From: JACVRW01 sp963734025
GTDB taxonomy: Bacteria > Actinomycetota > Thermoleophilia > Solirubrobacterales > Thermoleophilaceae
Length of the DNA: 64,000 bases
NCBI GenBank assembly: GCA_963734025.1
Contig: CAVTFR010000017.1
Span: 124,001 to 188,000, forward strand
Direction: 5' to 3'
A program made the translations under genes and the position numbers. The notes beneath the pieces were generated by a model that was not told the DNA's origin, did not search any database, and was given only the letters and a program-made list of their open reading frames with translations. Each line of letters opens with the position of its first letter. Position 1 is the stretch's first letter. Shown piece after piece: positions 18,872 through 26,549 of the stretch.

Positions 18872-20077
18872 ATGAGATCGACTTCATCGGAGAGCGGCAG
18901 CCGAGGTCAGTTCGTCAGGTTCTGCGCGGTCGGCGCCTCCGGTTACGTGGTGAACATCTGCGTCTTCGCGCTGGTGCTGACGCTCGGCGCCCACCACCTG
19001 GCGGCCGCCGGTGTGGCATTCACCGCCGCCGTGGCCGGCAACTTCTGGTGCAACCGGCACTGGACCTTCCGCGCGGTACACGGACGGGCGCTGCGGCAGG
19101 CGACCCGCTTCATGGGCGTGAGCGTGATCGCCGCTGCGTTCGGCGTCCTCGTGCTCGAGCTGCTCGTGGGCGCTGCGCAGGCGCCGGCGCTGGCGGCCCA
19201 GCCCGCCTCGGTGATCGCGGCGCTGCCGCTCAGCTTCCTCGGGAACCGGGCCTGGTCTTTCGCCCGCGACACACCGGCCGGGACGGCTGCCCGGACGGGG
19301 ACTCCGACCCGGGTCAGCACGTGGCTCGTCGTGCCGACCTACAACGAGGCCGAGAACATCGAGCCGTTCGTGCGCGCGGTCCTGCCCCGCCTCGCCTCGG
19401 CGGCCGGCAAGCACCGCCTGCTGATCGTGGACGACTCCTCGCCTGACGGCACCGGCGAGATCGCGGATCGGCTGGCGGCCGAGCTCGACTCGGTGAGGGT
19501 CCTCCACCGCGCCGAGAAGGAAGGCCTCGGCCGCGCCTACGCGGCGGGGTTCGAACGGGCGCTCGCCGGCGGAGCCGATCTCGTGCTGCAGATGGACGTG
19601 GACTTCTCCCACGACCCCGCCCATATCCCGGCGCTGATCGAGGCCGCGGCGGACTCCGACCTGGTGCTCGGGTCGCGCTACGTCGCCGGCGGCGCGGTGA
19701 CCGACTGGGGCCTCGCGCGCCGGCTGCTCAGCCGCGGCGGGTCCTGGTACGCGCGCACCGTGCTCGGCGTGCATGTCAGGGACCTCACCGGCGGGTTCAA
19801 GTGCTTCAGGCGCGAGCTGCTCGAGCGGCTGGCCGTCTCCGGCTTCCAGACCAGCGGCTTCGGCTTCCAGGTCGAGGTCACCTACCGAGCCTTGCGATCG
19901 GGCGCTCGCGTCCGCGAGGTGCCGATCCAGTTCCGCGACCGTCAGGCGGGAGCGTCGAAGATGAGCCACCGGATCGTCCTGGAGGCGATGTGGAAGGTTC
20001 TGGAGCTGAGGCTCGGGCGCAACTCGCAGGCGCGCCGCTGGCACTCGCCTCCGGCGAGCGCCGCCGGCAGCGCGTAG
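18872..20077 (+). CDS. GtrA-like membrane domain fused to polyprenol-phosphate mannosyltransferase (DPM1-like GT2)
   Basis: Residues about 10-130 form a four-helix GtrA/DPMS-like membrane domain (FCAVGASGYVVN, NFWCNRHWTF). Residues about 145-385 are a GT2 domain of the dolichol-phosphate mannose synthase type, with VVPTYNEAENI, LLIVDDSSPDGT, the metal motif QMDVDFSHDP, and GFKCFRRELL. It should transfer mannose or another sugar from a nucleotide donor to polyprenyl phosphate, supplying a GT39-type enzyme such as that at 8454. In the familiar fusions the GtrA part follows the transferase; here it comes first. An overlapping ATG at 18868 is in another frame. Confidence 0.87.
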   Translation: MRSTSSESGSRGQFVRFCAVGASGYVVNICVFALVLTLGAHHLAAAGVAFTAAVAGNFWCNRHWTFRAVHGRALRQATRFMGVSVIAAAFGVLVLELLVGAAQAPALAAQPASVIAALPLSFLGNRAWSFARDTPAGTAARTGTPTRVSTWLVVPTYNEAENIEPFVRAVLPRLASAAGKHRLLIVDDSSPDGTGEIADRLAAELDSVRVLHRAEKEGLGRAYAAGFERALAGGADLVLQMDVDFSHDPAHIPALIEAAADSDLVLGSRYVAGGAVTDWGLARRLLSRGGSWYARTVLGVHVRDLTGGFKCFRRELLERLAVSGFQTSGFGFQVEVTYRALRSGARVREVPIQFRDRQAGASKMSHRIVLEAMWKVLELRLGRNSQARRWHSPPASAAGSA

Positions 20078-20143
20078 ACGATGCCGAGGGCGTCACCGGC
20101 GAACGTGGCCCCCGCGTCGCTCCGCTGTGACTTGCGCTCCCTG

Positions 20144-21487
20144 TTACAGGTGATGCAGGTACTCGGCGATCTCCCAGTCCGAGACCCAGGCGCGCTGGCG
20201 CCCGATCTCGAAGCGCTTGACGGCGAGGAACGTCTCGACGATCTCCGGGCCGAGCGCCCGGCACAGGACCTCGTCGCTCTCGAGCGCCTCGAGGGCGGCG
20301 TCCAGCGATACGGGAAGCGCTCGCCCGATCAGCTCGCGGTCTGCCCGGTATGCGTCACCGTGGACCGGGGGCGGCGGACGCATGCCCTCCCGTAAGCCGT
20401 GCGCGCCGGCGGACAGCACTGCCGCGATCGCCAGATACGGGTTCGCGGCGCCGTCGGCGACCCGGATCTCGATGCGCGTGGCGGCCCCGCGCTCTCGCGG
20501 GATGCGGATGAAGGCGCCTCGGTTGTCCCAGCCCCAGTTCGCGTGGGTCGGTGCAAGTGAGTCAGGCTGGATGCGCCGGTAGGAGTTGACCGTGGGGTTG
20601 AGAAGCGCCATCAGGCCCGGGGCGTGCGCGAGCACACCGGCGCTGAACGCGCGGAGCTCGGCGCTGACGCCGTCCTCCTCCGCAGGCGCTTCGAACGCGT
20701 TGCGCTCGTCCCGGTTGAGCGAGACGTGGAGATGTGTGCCCGAGCCGCCCTGGTCGTTGAACGGCTTCCCCATGAACGTGGCCACGAGCCCGTGCTGCAC
20801 CGCGATGTCCTTGACGGCGGCCTTCAGGCGGAACGCCCGATCGGCGGCGAGCAGCGCGTCGGTGTGGCGCAGGTTGATCTCGTACTGGCTGTTCATGAAC
20901 TCGTGGTTGAACGCCAGCACCTGCAGCCCGAGCGCAGCCAGCCCCTCGGCTGTCGCCCTCACGATCCCGCCGGGGTCCGCCTGCGGACCGACCGTGTAGA
21001 CCATGCTCGGTTGGTCGACGTGGCGCCGGATACCGTGTTCCGCGGCGGGATCGAGCCGGAGCAGGAAGAACTCGAGCTCCGGCCCGACAATCGGGTCCAG
21101 GCCGGTTGCCCTCAGGTCCTGGACGGCCCGGCGCACCGACCCGCGCGGGTCCGCTATGGGGGCGCCGTCCTCGGCCGGCTCGAGATCCGCCAGGCAGCTC
21201 GCCACGCCTGGCTCCCACGGCAGCGTGGCAATCGTCGCCATGTCGGGGCGTGCGATGAGGTCGGGATAGCCCTCGTCGCCGCCGACGACCGGCGTTTGAC
21301 GCAGGTCGGTGCCCATCACGGCCGCGCAGAAGCGAAGACCGTGTTCGAGGACCTGGTCGAACTCCGCGATGGGCACGTCCTTGCCGCGTGCGACGCCGTG
21401 TAGATCGGGATAGAGCACCCGGATCGACCTGACCGGCGTGCCGGTGGAGAGCTCGCTGATCGCCTCGGACCGGGGGTCGGTGCGCAC
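20144..21487 (-). CDS. Glutamine synthetase family protein (gamma-glutamyl ligase)
   Basis: A 447-residue member of the glutamine synthetase superfamily, shorter than GlnA and lacking its adenylylation-site region. Recognisable blocks are GPELEFFLLR, NHEFMNSQYEINLRH, the ATP-binding GSGTHLHVSL, and a C-terminal RIEIRVADGAANPYLAIAA. Such proteins in actinobacteria include gamma-glutamylpolyamine synthetases, gamma-glutamylmethylamide synthetases and uncharacterised GlnA paralogues. The C1 island begins 1.2 kb away, so a methylamine substrate deserves a test, but the sequence does not settle it. The GTG start at 21487 follows a TANNNT box at the leaderless spacing. Confidence 0.82.
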   Translation of the reverse strand: MRTDPRSEAISELSTGTPVRSIRVLYPDLHGVARGKDVPIAEFDQVLEHGLRFCAAVMGTDLRQTPVVGGDEGYPDLIARPDMATIATLPWEPGVASCLADLEPAEDGAPIADPRGSVRRAVQDLRATGLDPIVGPELEFFLLRLDPAAEHGIRRHVDQPSMVYTVGPQADPGGIVRATAEGLAALGLQVLAFNHEFMNSQYEINLRHTDALLAADRAFRLKAAVKDIAVQHGLVATFMGKPFNDQGGSGTHLHVSLNRDERNAFEAPAEEDGVSAELRAFSAGVLAHAPGLMALLNPTVNSYRRIQPDSLAPTHANWGWDNRGAFIRIPRERGAATRIEIRVADGAANPYLAIAAVLSAGAHGLREGMRPPPPVHGDAYRADRELIGRALPVSLDAALEALESDEVLCRALGPEIVETFLAVKRFEIGRQRAWVSDWEIAEYLHHL

Positions 21488-22077
21488 GCGGACAGGCTAG
21501 GCCAGACTCTCGTAAACCGTCTCACGTGCGCTCATGACGCCCGGTGACCGCGGAACCCCCTGCTGTAGGGCGGAATCCAGACGAAAGCGCAGAACGGGAC
21601 GGGCCGCATGTGGACACCCCGTGCGGACATTGCGGCCACGGGGAGGCGGCCGCCCGGCCTTACGGGGCGAACTTCTGTAGCCGGGACGCTTCACCTGGGG
21701 CAGCGCCTCATCCTTGCCGAACGCGCCGGTGACGCTGTTCGGTAGGTCGCCAGACTTGAAGACCGGTTGATTCTGACCCCGCAGGCGCGCCGCGGGCGTC
21801 GCGCTGGTGCCTTCCCTCCCGGAGGGCAACGGTGGCGACCGCAACGGTTCGCGGATGCCGAGCCGCCGCGAGCGTGAGCGTCTGCTGCGCGGCTGAAGGC
21901 GATACCGCCGATGAGAGTGGCCGGCAGTTGGCTGGCCGCGGCGACCAACGCGCTACTGCTGTTGCTCAGCTGTCGCTGGCGTGTAGCTGGGTCGTCGCAT
22001 GATGGCCCCCGATGTCCGTTCCCCCAACACCCATCGGGCAGGCCGTCGAGGCGGTCGCCCCGAGATAGGAGGCAATT
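21488..22077. other. 590-bp intergenic stretch without a recognisable gene
   Basis: I see no tRNA, no convincing codon usage and no protein similarity here. Open frames on both strands are short and arginine-rich. The only clear element is a strong ribosome-binding site (AGGAGG around 22065) for the downstream gene. It may hold decayed sequence. Confidence 0.5.
21494..21499 (-). promoter_or_regulatory. Putative leaderless -10 box (TAGCCT) for the glutamine-synthetase-family gene
   Basis: TAGCCT on the minus strand lies 6 nt before the GTG at 21487, with no Shine-Dalgarno sequence between. Confidence 0.45.
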
Positions 22078-22518
22078 ATGGGCGAGACATTCGCCGGACA
22101 ACACCCCGGGGTCGTGCTCCGCTCCCAGTTCGACCATTTGCGCGCGCTGGTCGCCATCGCGCTAGTCGCCGTCGTTGGCCTGACCGTCGCAGTCGGTGTG
22201 GTCGCGACCGATGAGGACGGGGTCGCCACCCCGACTGCCGCCGAGCCGATCGACTCCCCTCGCGGCCCCCTGCCAGCGCAGCTGGGGAACACTCGCGACG
22301 AGCCGAGCACTCACGGCCCGCTGCCCGCGCGGCTGCCGACCACTGGGGACGAGCCGGGCACTCACGGCCCGCTACCAGCGCAGCTGGGGAACACTCGCGA
22401 CGAGCCGGGCACTCACGGCCCGCTGCCCGCGCGGCTGCCGACCACGGGCTACGACGGCGGCCCCGTCAGCCGCTACGAAGGAGAGGCCGAGCACTTCGTC
22501 GTCCCGGCCAACCCTTGA
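22078..22518 (+). CDS. Small membrane-anchored protein with 17-residue tandem repeats, function unknown
   Basis: 146 residues. A cytoplasmic N-terminus of about 22 residues is followed by one hydrophobic helix (about 24-44, ALVAIALVAVVGLTVAVGVV). The outer part then has four copies of a 17-residue unit beginning GPLPA (22264 to about 22467), alternating between a QLGNTRDEP type and a RLPTTGDEP type. LPTTG-like sequences resemble a sortase motif, but they sit in internal repeats without a following helix and charged tail, so sortase anchoring is unlikely. The start is fixed by AGGAGG spaced 8 nt from the ATG. A UUCG-loop terminator follows, so the gene is probably monocistronic. No family recognised. 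Confidence 0.7.
   Translation: MGETFAGQHPGVVLRSQFDHLRALVAIALVAVVGLTVAVGVVATDEDGVATPTAAEPIDSPRGPLPAQLGNTRDEPSTHGPLPARLPTTGDEPGTHGPLPAQLGNTRDEPGTHGPLPARLPTTGYDGGPVSRYEGEAEHFVVPANP
22264..22467 (+). repeat. Four 51-bp tandem repeats (two 102-bp higher-order units)
   Basis: Each 51-bp unit encodes 17 residues starting GPLPA. Units 1 and 3 share one version and units 2 and 4 the other, so the array looks like a duplicated 102-bp pair. Confidence 0.8.
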
Positions 22519-22543
22519 GGTCTGCCGTCGGCCGAATTTCCTG

Positions 22544-22571
22544 GGAGCGCCGTCCTTCGGGGCGGCGTTCC
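22544..22571 (+). terminator. Hairpin terminator with UUCG tetraloop
   Basis: A 12-bp stem (22544-22555 with 22560-22571, two G-U pairs) is closed by a C(TTCG)G tetraloop, 26 bp after the stop of the repeat-protein gene. There is no U-run, as is common in high-GC actinobacteria. Confidence 0.7.
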
Positions 22572-22684
22572 TGGTTGAGCGCCCACGAGCCCACGGAGGA
22601 GAACTTCGTGGGTAACGGCTCCCGAGCCTTCAGCGGACAGTCCGCCCACCCGATCGCGGCCGCGCCCCGGCCTAGCCTGACAGG

Positions 22685-23761
22685 CTAGGCCAGACGGATC
22701 CTGTCGGCACCGTGCATGCGCAGGTGGTCGAGCGCGGTGCCGCTCGCCTCGCGCAGGCGCAGGCGTTCGACCATCGCTGCGTACCGCCCTCCGGCCAGGC
22801 CGTCCGCCAGCACGGCCGCGCCCTGCGCTGCGGTCTTGGCATGCGGACCCAGCCCGGTTGCCGCCGAGACGGGCGCCAGGCCGGCGAGCCGTTCCGTGAG
22901 CGCCTCGAGCAGGCCGGGAGCTGCGGCCATGCGGCCGGCGACAAGGATCTCGCGCGGCGACGGAACCGAGGCCGTCACGGCGAGCGCGGCCTTCACGGCG
23001 CCCTCTTCGAGTGCGAGCCATCCCTCGTGCAGGTCAGGATCGCCGCGTAGCGCCTCGAGCGCCCCGGGCGACGAGAGGTCCAGCTGCCCGCGGGCGTCCA
23101 GCGCCCCGCCGCTGAAGACGGTCTCCTTGGAAAGAGCCGCGCCCAGCAGGTAAGCCACCTCCGCGTCGAGCGCCCCGCACGAGCGAGCACCGATCGGCGC
23201 GCAGGAGCCGCCGAGCCCGTCGACGATCTGTCCGCCGTCGATCGCCAGCGCGGCGCTGAATGCGCCGCCGAGCTCGAGCATGATGAAAGACGTCTCGTCG
23301 CAGGCCAGGCCGAGCCGCTCCGCCTGGTCGACGATGCAGAGCGCCGCGCTACAGACCTTGTCCGCCGTTCCCAGGTCGATGCGGTTCCACTTCCGGTGGT
23401 CAGGGACCGTGGGCAGGTGGATCGCTCCGGGGCCGAAGACGAGGGGCAGGCCGGCGCCGATGAGCGCGCGGATCAGAGCGCGCAAGCCGCCGATGCCCGT
23501 ATGCGCGCCCGCTTCGTCGCTCCGCAGCAGCAGCATCAGCCCCAGCTCGCGCTCGCCGACGCGCTCGCCGGGAACCAGCGGCAGCCCATAGCCGGCGGGC
23601 CCGAGGACGAGGTCGAGCGGGCCCTGAGCCAGGAGCGCATCGACCAGGGGCGTCGGGTCGCGCGCCAGCTCGGCCGAGCGGAAGCTCTCGTCGAGCAGCA
23701 CTTCGCCGCCGTCGAGCGCGCACAGATCGATGGAGACGGTCCCGGGGTCGATGCCCGCCAC
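22685..23761 (-). CDS. DUF1464 family protein (archaeal-type ASKHA kinase-like)
   Basis: A 358-residue protein that I recognise as the DUF1464 family, mostly archaeal and sometimes called predicted butyrate kinase. Diagnostic blocks are an N-terminal AGIDPGTVSID phosphate loop, LGPAGYGLPL, HLPTVPDHRKWNRIDLGTAD, a glycine-rich MLELGGAFSAALAI, and the IVDGLGGSC segment. Its substrate is unknown. It lies 19 bp downstream of mtdB on the same strand, so it belongs to the fae-mtdB transcript and probably acts in H4MPT or methylofuran biosynthesis, or as a phosphate-transfer step. I chose the GTG at 23761 because the family begins there; the frame stays open to 23815 inside mtdB. Confidence 0.8.
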   Translation of the reverse strand: MAGIDPGTVSIDLCALDGGEVLLDESFRSAELARDPTPLVDALLAQGPLDLVLGPAGYGLPLVPGERVGERELGLMLLLRSDEAGAHTGIGGLRALIRALIGAGLPLVFGPGAIHLPTVPDHRKWNRIDLGTADKVCSAALCIVDQAERLGLACDETSFIMLELGGAFSAALAIDGGQIVDGLGGSCAPIGARSCGALDAEVAYLLGAALSKETVFSGGALDARGQLDLSSPGALEALRGDPDLHEGWLALEEGAVKAALAVTASVPSPREILVAGRMAAAPGLLEALTERLAGLAPVSAATGLGPHAKTAAQGAAVLADGLAGGRYAAMVERLRLREASGTALDHLRMHGADRIRLA

Positions 23762-23780
23762 GCGCGGACCGGGCGACGAC

Positions 23781-24644
23781 CTAGACGATCTCTTTGGCCA
23801 CGGCGTAGACGCCATCCGAGTTGAGCACGAGGTCGCTGCGCTCGAAGAGTTGGCGCACGCACGCCTTGTGCGTCTTCATCTTCTTGCCGCCGATGCCCAG
23901 CGCGCCCAGAACGAGCTTCCCCTGCCGCTCGACCAGATCGTCGCCGGCCTCGATCTCCTCGATCCCGAGCGGATCGGCCGCGTTGTAATCGGCAAGCACC
24001 TCGATCGTCGGATTCGCGCTCCATACCTCCTCGCGCAGCACCTGTACGCCGGACGGCCCCGCGGCCAGCACGATGTTCGCGCCCTCCAGCGCGCCCTCCA
24101 TCTCCGCCCGGTCGGCCGGCTCGCGAGCGTCGATGCCGAGCTGCTCGGCCGCCGCCAGTCCGCGCGGCCGGCGGTAGGAGTCGGTGCCGAGCACGTCGCC
24201 TGGGATGGAGGTCGCGAGCACCTCGCAGCCCTCCTGGGCCAAGAGGGTCGCGGAACGCAGCCCCACCGGCCCCACACCCAAGATCACCGCGCGCTGTCCG
24301 TTCAGATCGCGATCCTTGGCGATCATCGCGATGGCGGTGGCCGCCGTCGTGTTGCAGCCGTCGGAGTCGAGCATCGCCGACACGCGGAACGGGCCGAAAT
24401 AGGTGGCCTGCACCTCGTCGAGGATCTTCTCGCCGGCGCCCACGTCCGAGCCCCCGACCCACACCGCCAGCGAGGGGTCGCCGGGAGCGCGCGTGAAGAA
24501 CGCTCCCTGGACGAGATCACGCACCGCCTCCGGGGTCACGCTCCCGTGGCTGAGCAGGACGTCGACGCCCGCGTCGTGCGCCACGATGGCGTCGAAGGGG
24601 CTCGGATGTTGATCGGTGTCGAGCTGTAGGAGGACCTTCTTCAC
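23781..24644 (-). CDS. mtdB: NAD(P)-dependent methylene-tetrahydromethanopterin dehydrogenase
   Basis: Oxidises methylene-H4MPT to methenyl-H4MPT with NAD(P)+ in the cytoplasm, the step after Fae. The length is 287 residues, as in methylotroph MtdB. Conserved blocks are the N-terminal KKVLLQLDTDQHPSPFDA, AVWVGGSDVGAGEKIL, FGPFRVSAMLDSDGCNTTAA, and a Rossmann motif GVGPVGLRSA. The GTG at 24644 gives the usual first residues; the longer open frame upstream overlaps fae and does not match. It sits 28 bp after fae on the same strand and precedes the DUF1464 gene. Cofactor preference (NAD versus NADP) cannot be read. Confidence 0.93.
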   Translation of the reverse strand: MKKVLLQLDTDQHPSPFDAIVAHDAGVDVLLSHGSVTPEAVRDLVQGAFFTRAPGDPSLAVWVGGSDVGAGEKILDEVQATYFGPFRVSAMLDSDGCNTTAATAIAMIAKDRDLNGQRAVILGVGPVGLRSATLLAQEGCEVLATSIPGDVLGTDSYRRPRGLAAAEQLGIDAREPADRAEMEGALEGANIVLAAGPSGVQVLREEVWSANPTIEVLADYNAADPLGIEEIEAGDDLVERQGKLVLGALGIGGKKMKTHKACVRQLFERSDLVLNSDGVYAVAKEIV

Positions 24645-24672
24645 GGCGTGGGCACGCGGCCCGTGCGCCCGG

Positions 24673-25185
24673 CTAGCCCTCGGTGCCCCCGGCGAACGGG
24701 TGGCGCGCCTCGGCCTCCTGCTCGAGCACGGAGCTCGGGGCGGGCTCGCCGGCCATCGCGCGCGCGATCGACTCCTTCGTCGCCTGGTAGTTCCAGTCGA
24801 AGACCTTCTGGTCGTCCTCGGCCAGCCAGTGGATGAAGACGCCGACGATGATGCAGAGGTCGTCGGCCTCCGCCTCCGGGATAACCCCGTCACGCACCGA
24901 GTCGACGACAGCTCGTGCGACGGCCGCCTGGGCGGGCCCGAACATCTGCCCCACCTGCTTCTCACCCTTGATCGTGACCTTGTTGGCCATGATCGTGTCC
25001 GGCTTGGCGGGCAGGTTGGGCGCGACCACGGCGAGCAGGTTGGTGTGGCCCTCCTTCTGGTTCAGGAGAGCGCCGGCGAACGCTTCGCCGACCGGGCCGT
25101 CCTTGGATCCGATCAACAGATCGATGTGAGCAACCTCGTTGCCGTCGCCCACCAGGGACTCGCCAACCGACAGGGTCCTGGCCAT
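24673..25185 (-). CDS. fae: Formaldehyde-activating enzyme
   Basis: Condenses formaldehyde with (dephospho)tetrahydromethanopterin to methylene-H4MPT. The 170-residue protein carries the family signature: VGESLVGDGNEVAHIDLLIG with the conserved His at residue 20, AFAGALLNQKEGHTNLLAV, and DTIMANKVTIK. The start ATG has a purine-rich ribosome site (GAGAGAGGAAG). It is the first gene of a fae-mtdB-DUF1464 transcript running leftward, divergent from the fhc operon 124 bp away. The C-terminal 25 residues are longer and more variable than in proteobacterial Fae. Confidence 0.96.
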   Translation of the reverse strand: MARTLSVGESLVGDGNEVAHIDLLIGSKDGPVGEAFAGALLNQKEGHTNLLAVVAPNLPAKPDTIMANKVTIKGEKQVGQMFGPAQAAVARAVVDSVRDGVIPEAEADDLCIIVGVFIHWLAEDDQKVFDWNYQATKESIARAMAGEPAPSSVLEQEAEARHPFAGGTEG

Positions 25186-25309
25186 ATGACTTCCTCTCTC
25201 CTCGTGGATCTCCGTACTACCCGACCTAGGCGGGGCGCGAGTCTATCGCGGTGTCCGGGTACGCGCAGGGCGGGCGGCCGAGCCCTCGTGGGTATCCTCC
25301 GGCGCGCGG
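25186..25309. promoter_or_regulatory. Divergent control region between fae and the fhc operon
   Basis: 124 bp separate the two divergent starts, so both promoters of the formaldehyde-oxidation genes must lie here. On the plus strand TATCCT (25293-25298) is a candidate -10 for fhcB with a leader of only a few bases. No clear operator palindrome is seen. Confidence 0.45.
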
Positions 25310-26543
25310 ATGGTGGAGCACGCAGCGACCTGTGCCGGCTGCGGATGTGGCTGCGACGACATCAAGGTCGCGGTGGCCGCCGGAGCGCTCGCGGGCGCGA
25401 CCGGCACCTGCACGCTGGGCGACGCGTGGCTCGCCGAGCGGACGGGCGAGGCGCTTCCGCCGGCGCGCGTCGACGGCCGTGAGGTGGACTTCGCCGACGC
25501 CGTCGAGGCGGCCGCCGCGATTCTCGGGGAGGCCCGGCTGCCGCTGGTGTGCGGCCTCGGGGAGACCGACTGTGAGAGCCAGCGCGCGGCGGTGGCGCTG
25601 GCCGAGGCGCTCGGCGCCGTGATCGATCCCTCGGACGCCGCCGCGCCGGCTTCGCAGGCCCTCGGGGTGAGCACCGCCAGCTTTGGCGACATCCGCGACC
25701 GCGCCGATCTCGTCGTCGCCTGGCGGGCGGACCCGGTCGCCACCAATCCCCGGCTGCTTCCCCGCCTGCAGCTCGATCGCGCGGGGCGCGCGGCCGAGCG
25801 CACGCTGGTGGTCGTCGACGCACGGCGCAGCGCGACCGCCGGCGAGGCGGACGAGTTCATCGAGCTCGCACCTGAGCTCGACTTCGAGGCGCTCTGGGCT
25901 CTGCGAGCACTGGCGCGCGACGTCCCGTTCGACCGCAACCTCGCGGCCCGGTTGCCGCTCGACGCCCTCGAGCAGCTCGCGCGCCGCCTCCGCGCCACTC
26001 GTTACGGGGCGGTTCTCCACGCATCCGCCGGGTACGCGAACTCGCTCGCGCTGCTCACACTCGTGCGCGACCTGGCCCGCATCGCGCACGTGGTCGCGCT
26101 GCCGCTGCGGCGCGAGGCGCGGCGCGCGCGGCGCCGAGGACGTGCTGGCGTGGCAGACCGGCTACCCGGCCGCCGTGAGCTTCGCGCGCGGACATCCGCG
26201 GGCGCGGCCCGGGGAGTTCAGCGCCGCCGGCCTGCTGGAGCGCGGCGAGCCGGACGCCGCGCTGATCGTGGGCTTCGACGCGCTGCGCCGGCTCCCGCCA
26301 CGCGCGGCCGACAACCTTCGCCGGATCCCCACGGTGGTCGTCGACCCGCGCGCAACCGAGACCGCCTCGGCGGCTCGCGTCGCGTTCGCCACGGCCGCCG
26401 CAGGCGTACAGCGCGAGGGCACCGCCCACCGCATGGACGGCGTGCCCGTGACGCTCCGCGCGCCGCTCGCATCCGAACGTGTGGGGGACGGCGAGGTGCT
26501 CGCTGCGATCCAGGCACGCATCGCCGGGGACGAGGGGGGCTAG
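25310..26543 (+). CDS. fhcB: Formyltransferase/hydrolase complex subunit B (formylmethanofuran dehydrogenase B-like), frameshifted
   Basis: FhcB is the molybdopterin-family subunit that bacteria use as a scaffold in the Fhc complex, which moves formyl from H4MPT via methylofuran to formate. The N-terminal part has the Cys cluster CAGCGCGCDDI and runs in one frame to about base 26110. From about 26130 the protein continues in the next frame (GAEDVLAWQTGYP ... VVVDPRATETASAARV) to the stop at 26543. One extra base in the GC-repeat tract 26110-26136 explains the break. The fhcA ATG follows the second-frame stop by 6 bp, as expected for an intact operon. Either a sequencing indel or a real mutation; without repair the product would be wrong after about residue 265. 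Confidence 0.85.
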
Positions 26544-26549
26544 CGCCCG

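Noticed and set aside
22318..22480. LPxTG sortase substrate
   Set aside because: The LPTTG-like sequences are internal repeats and lack the following hydrophobic helix and basic tail.
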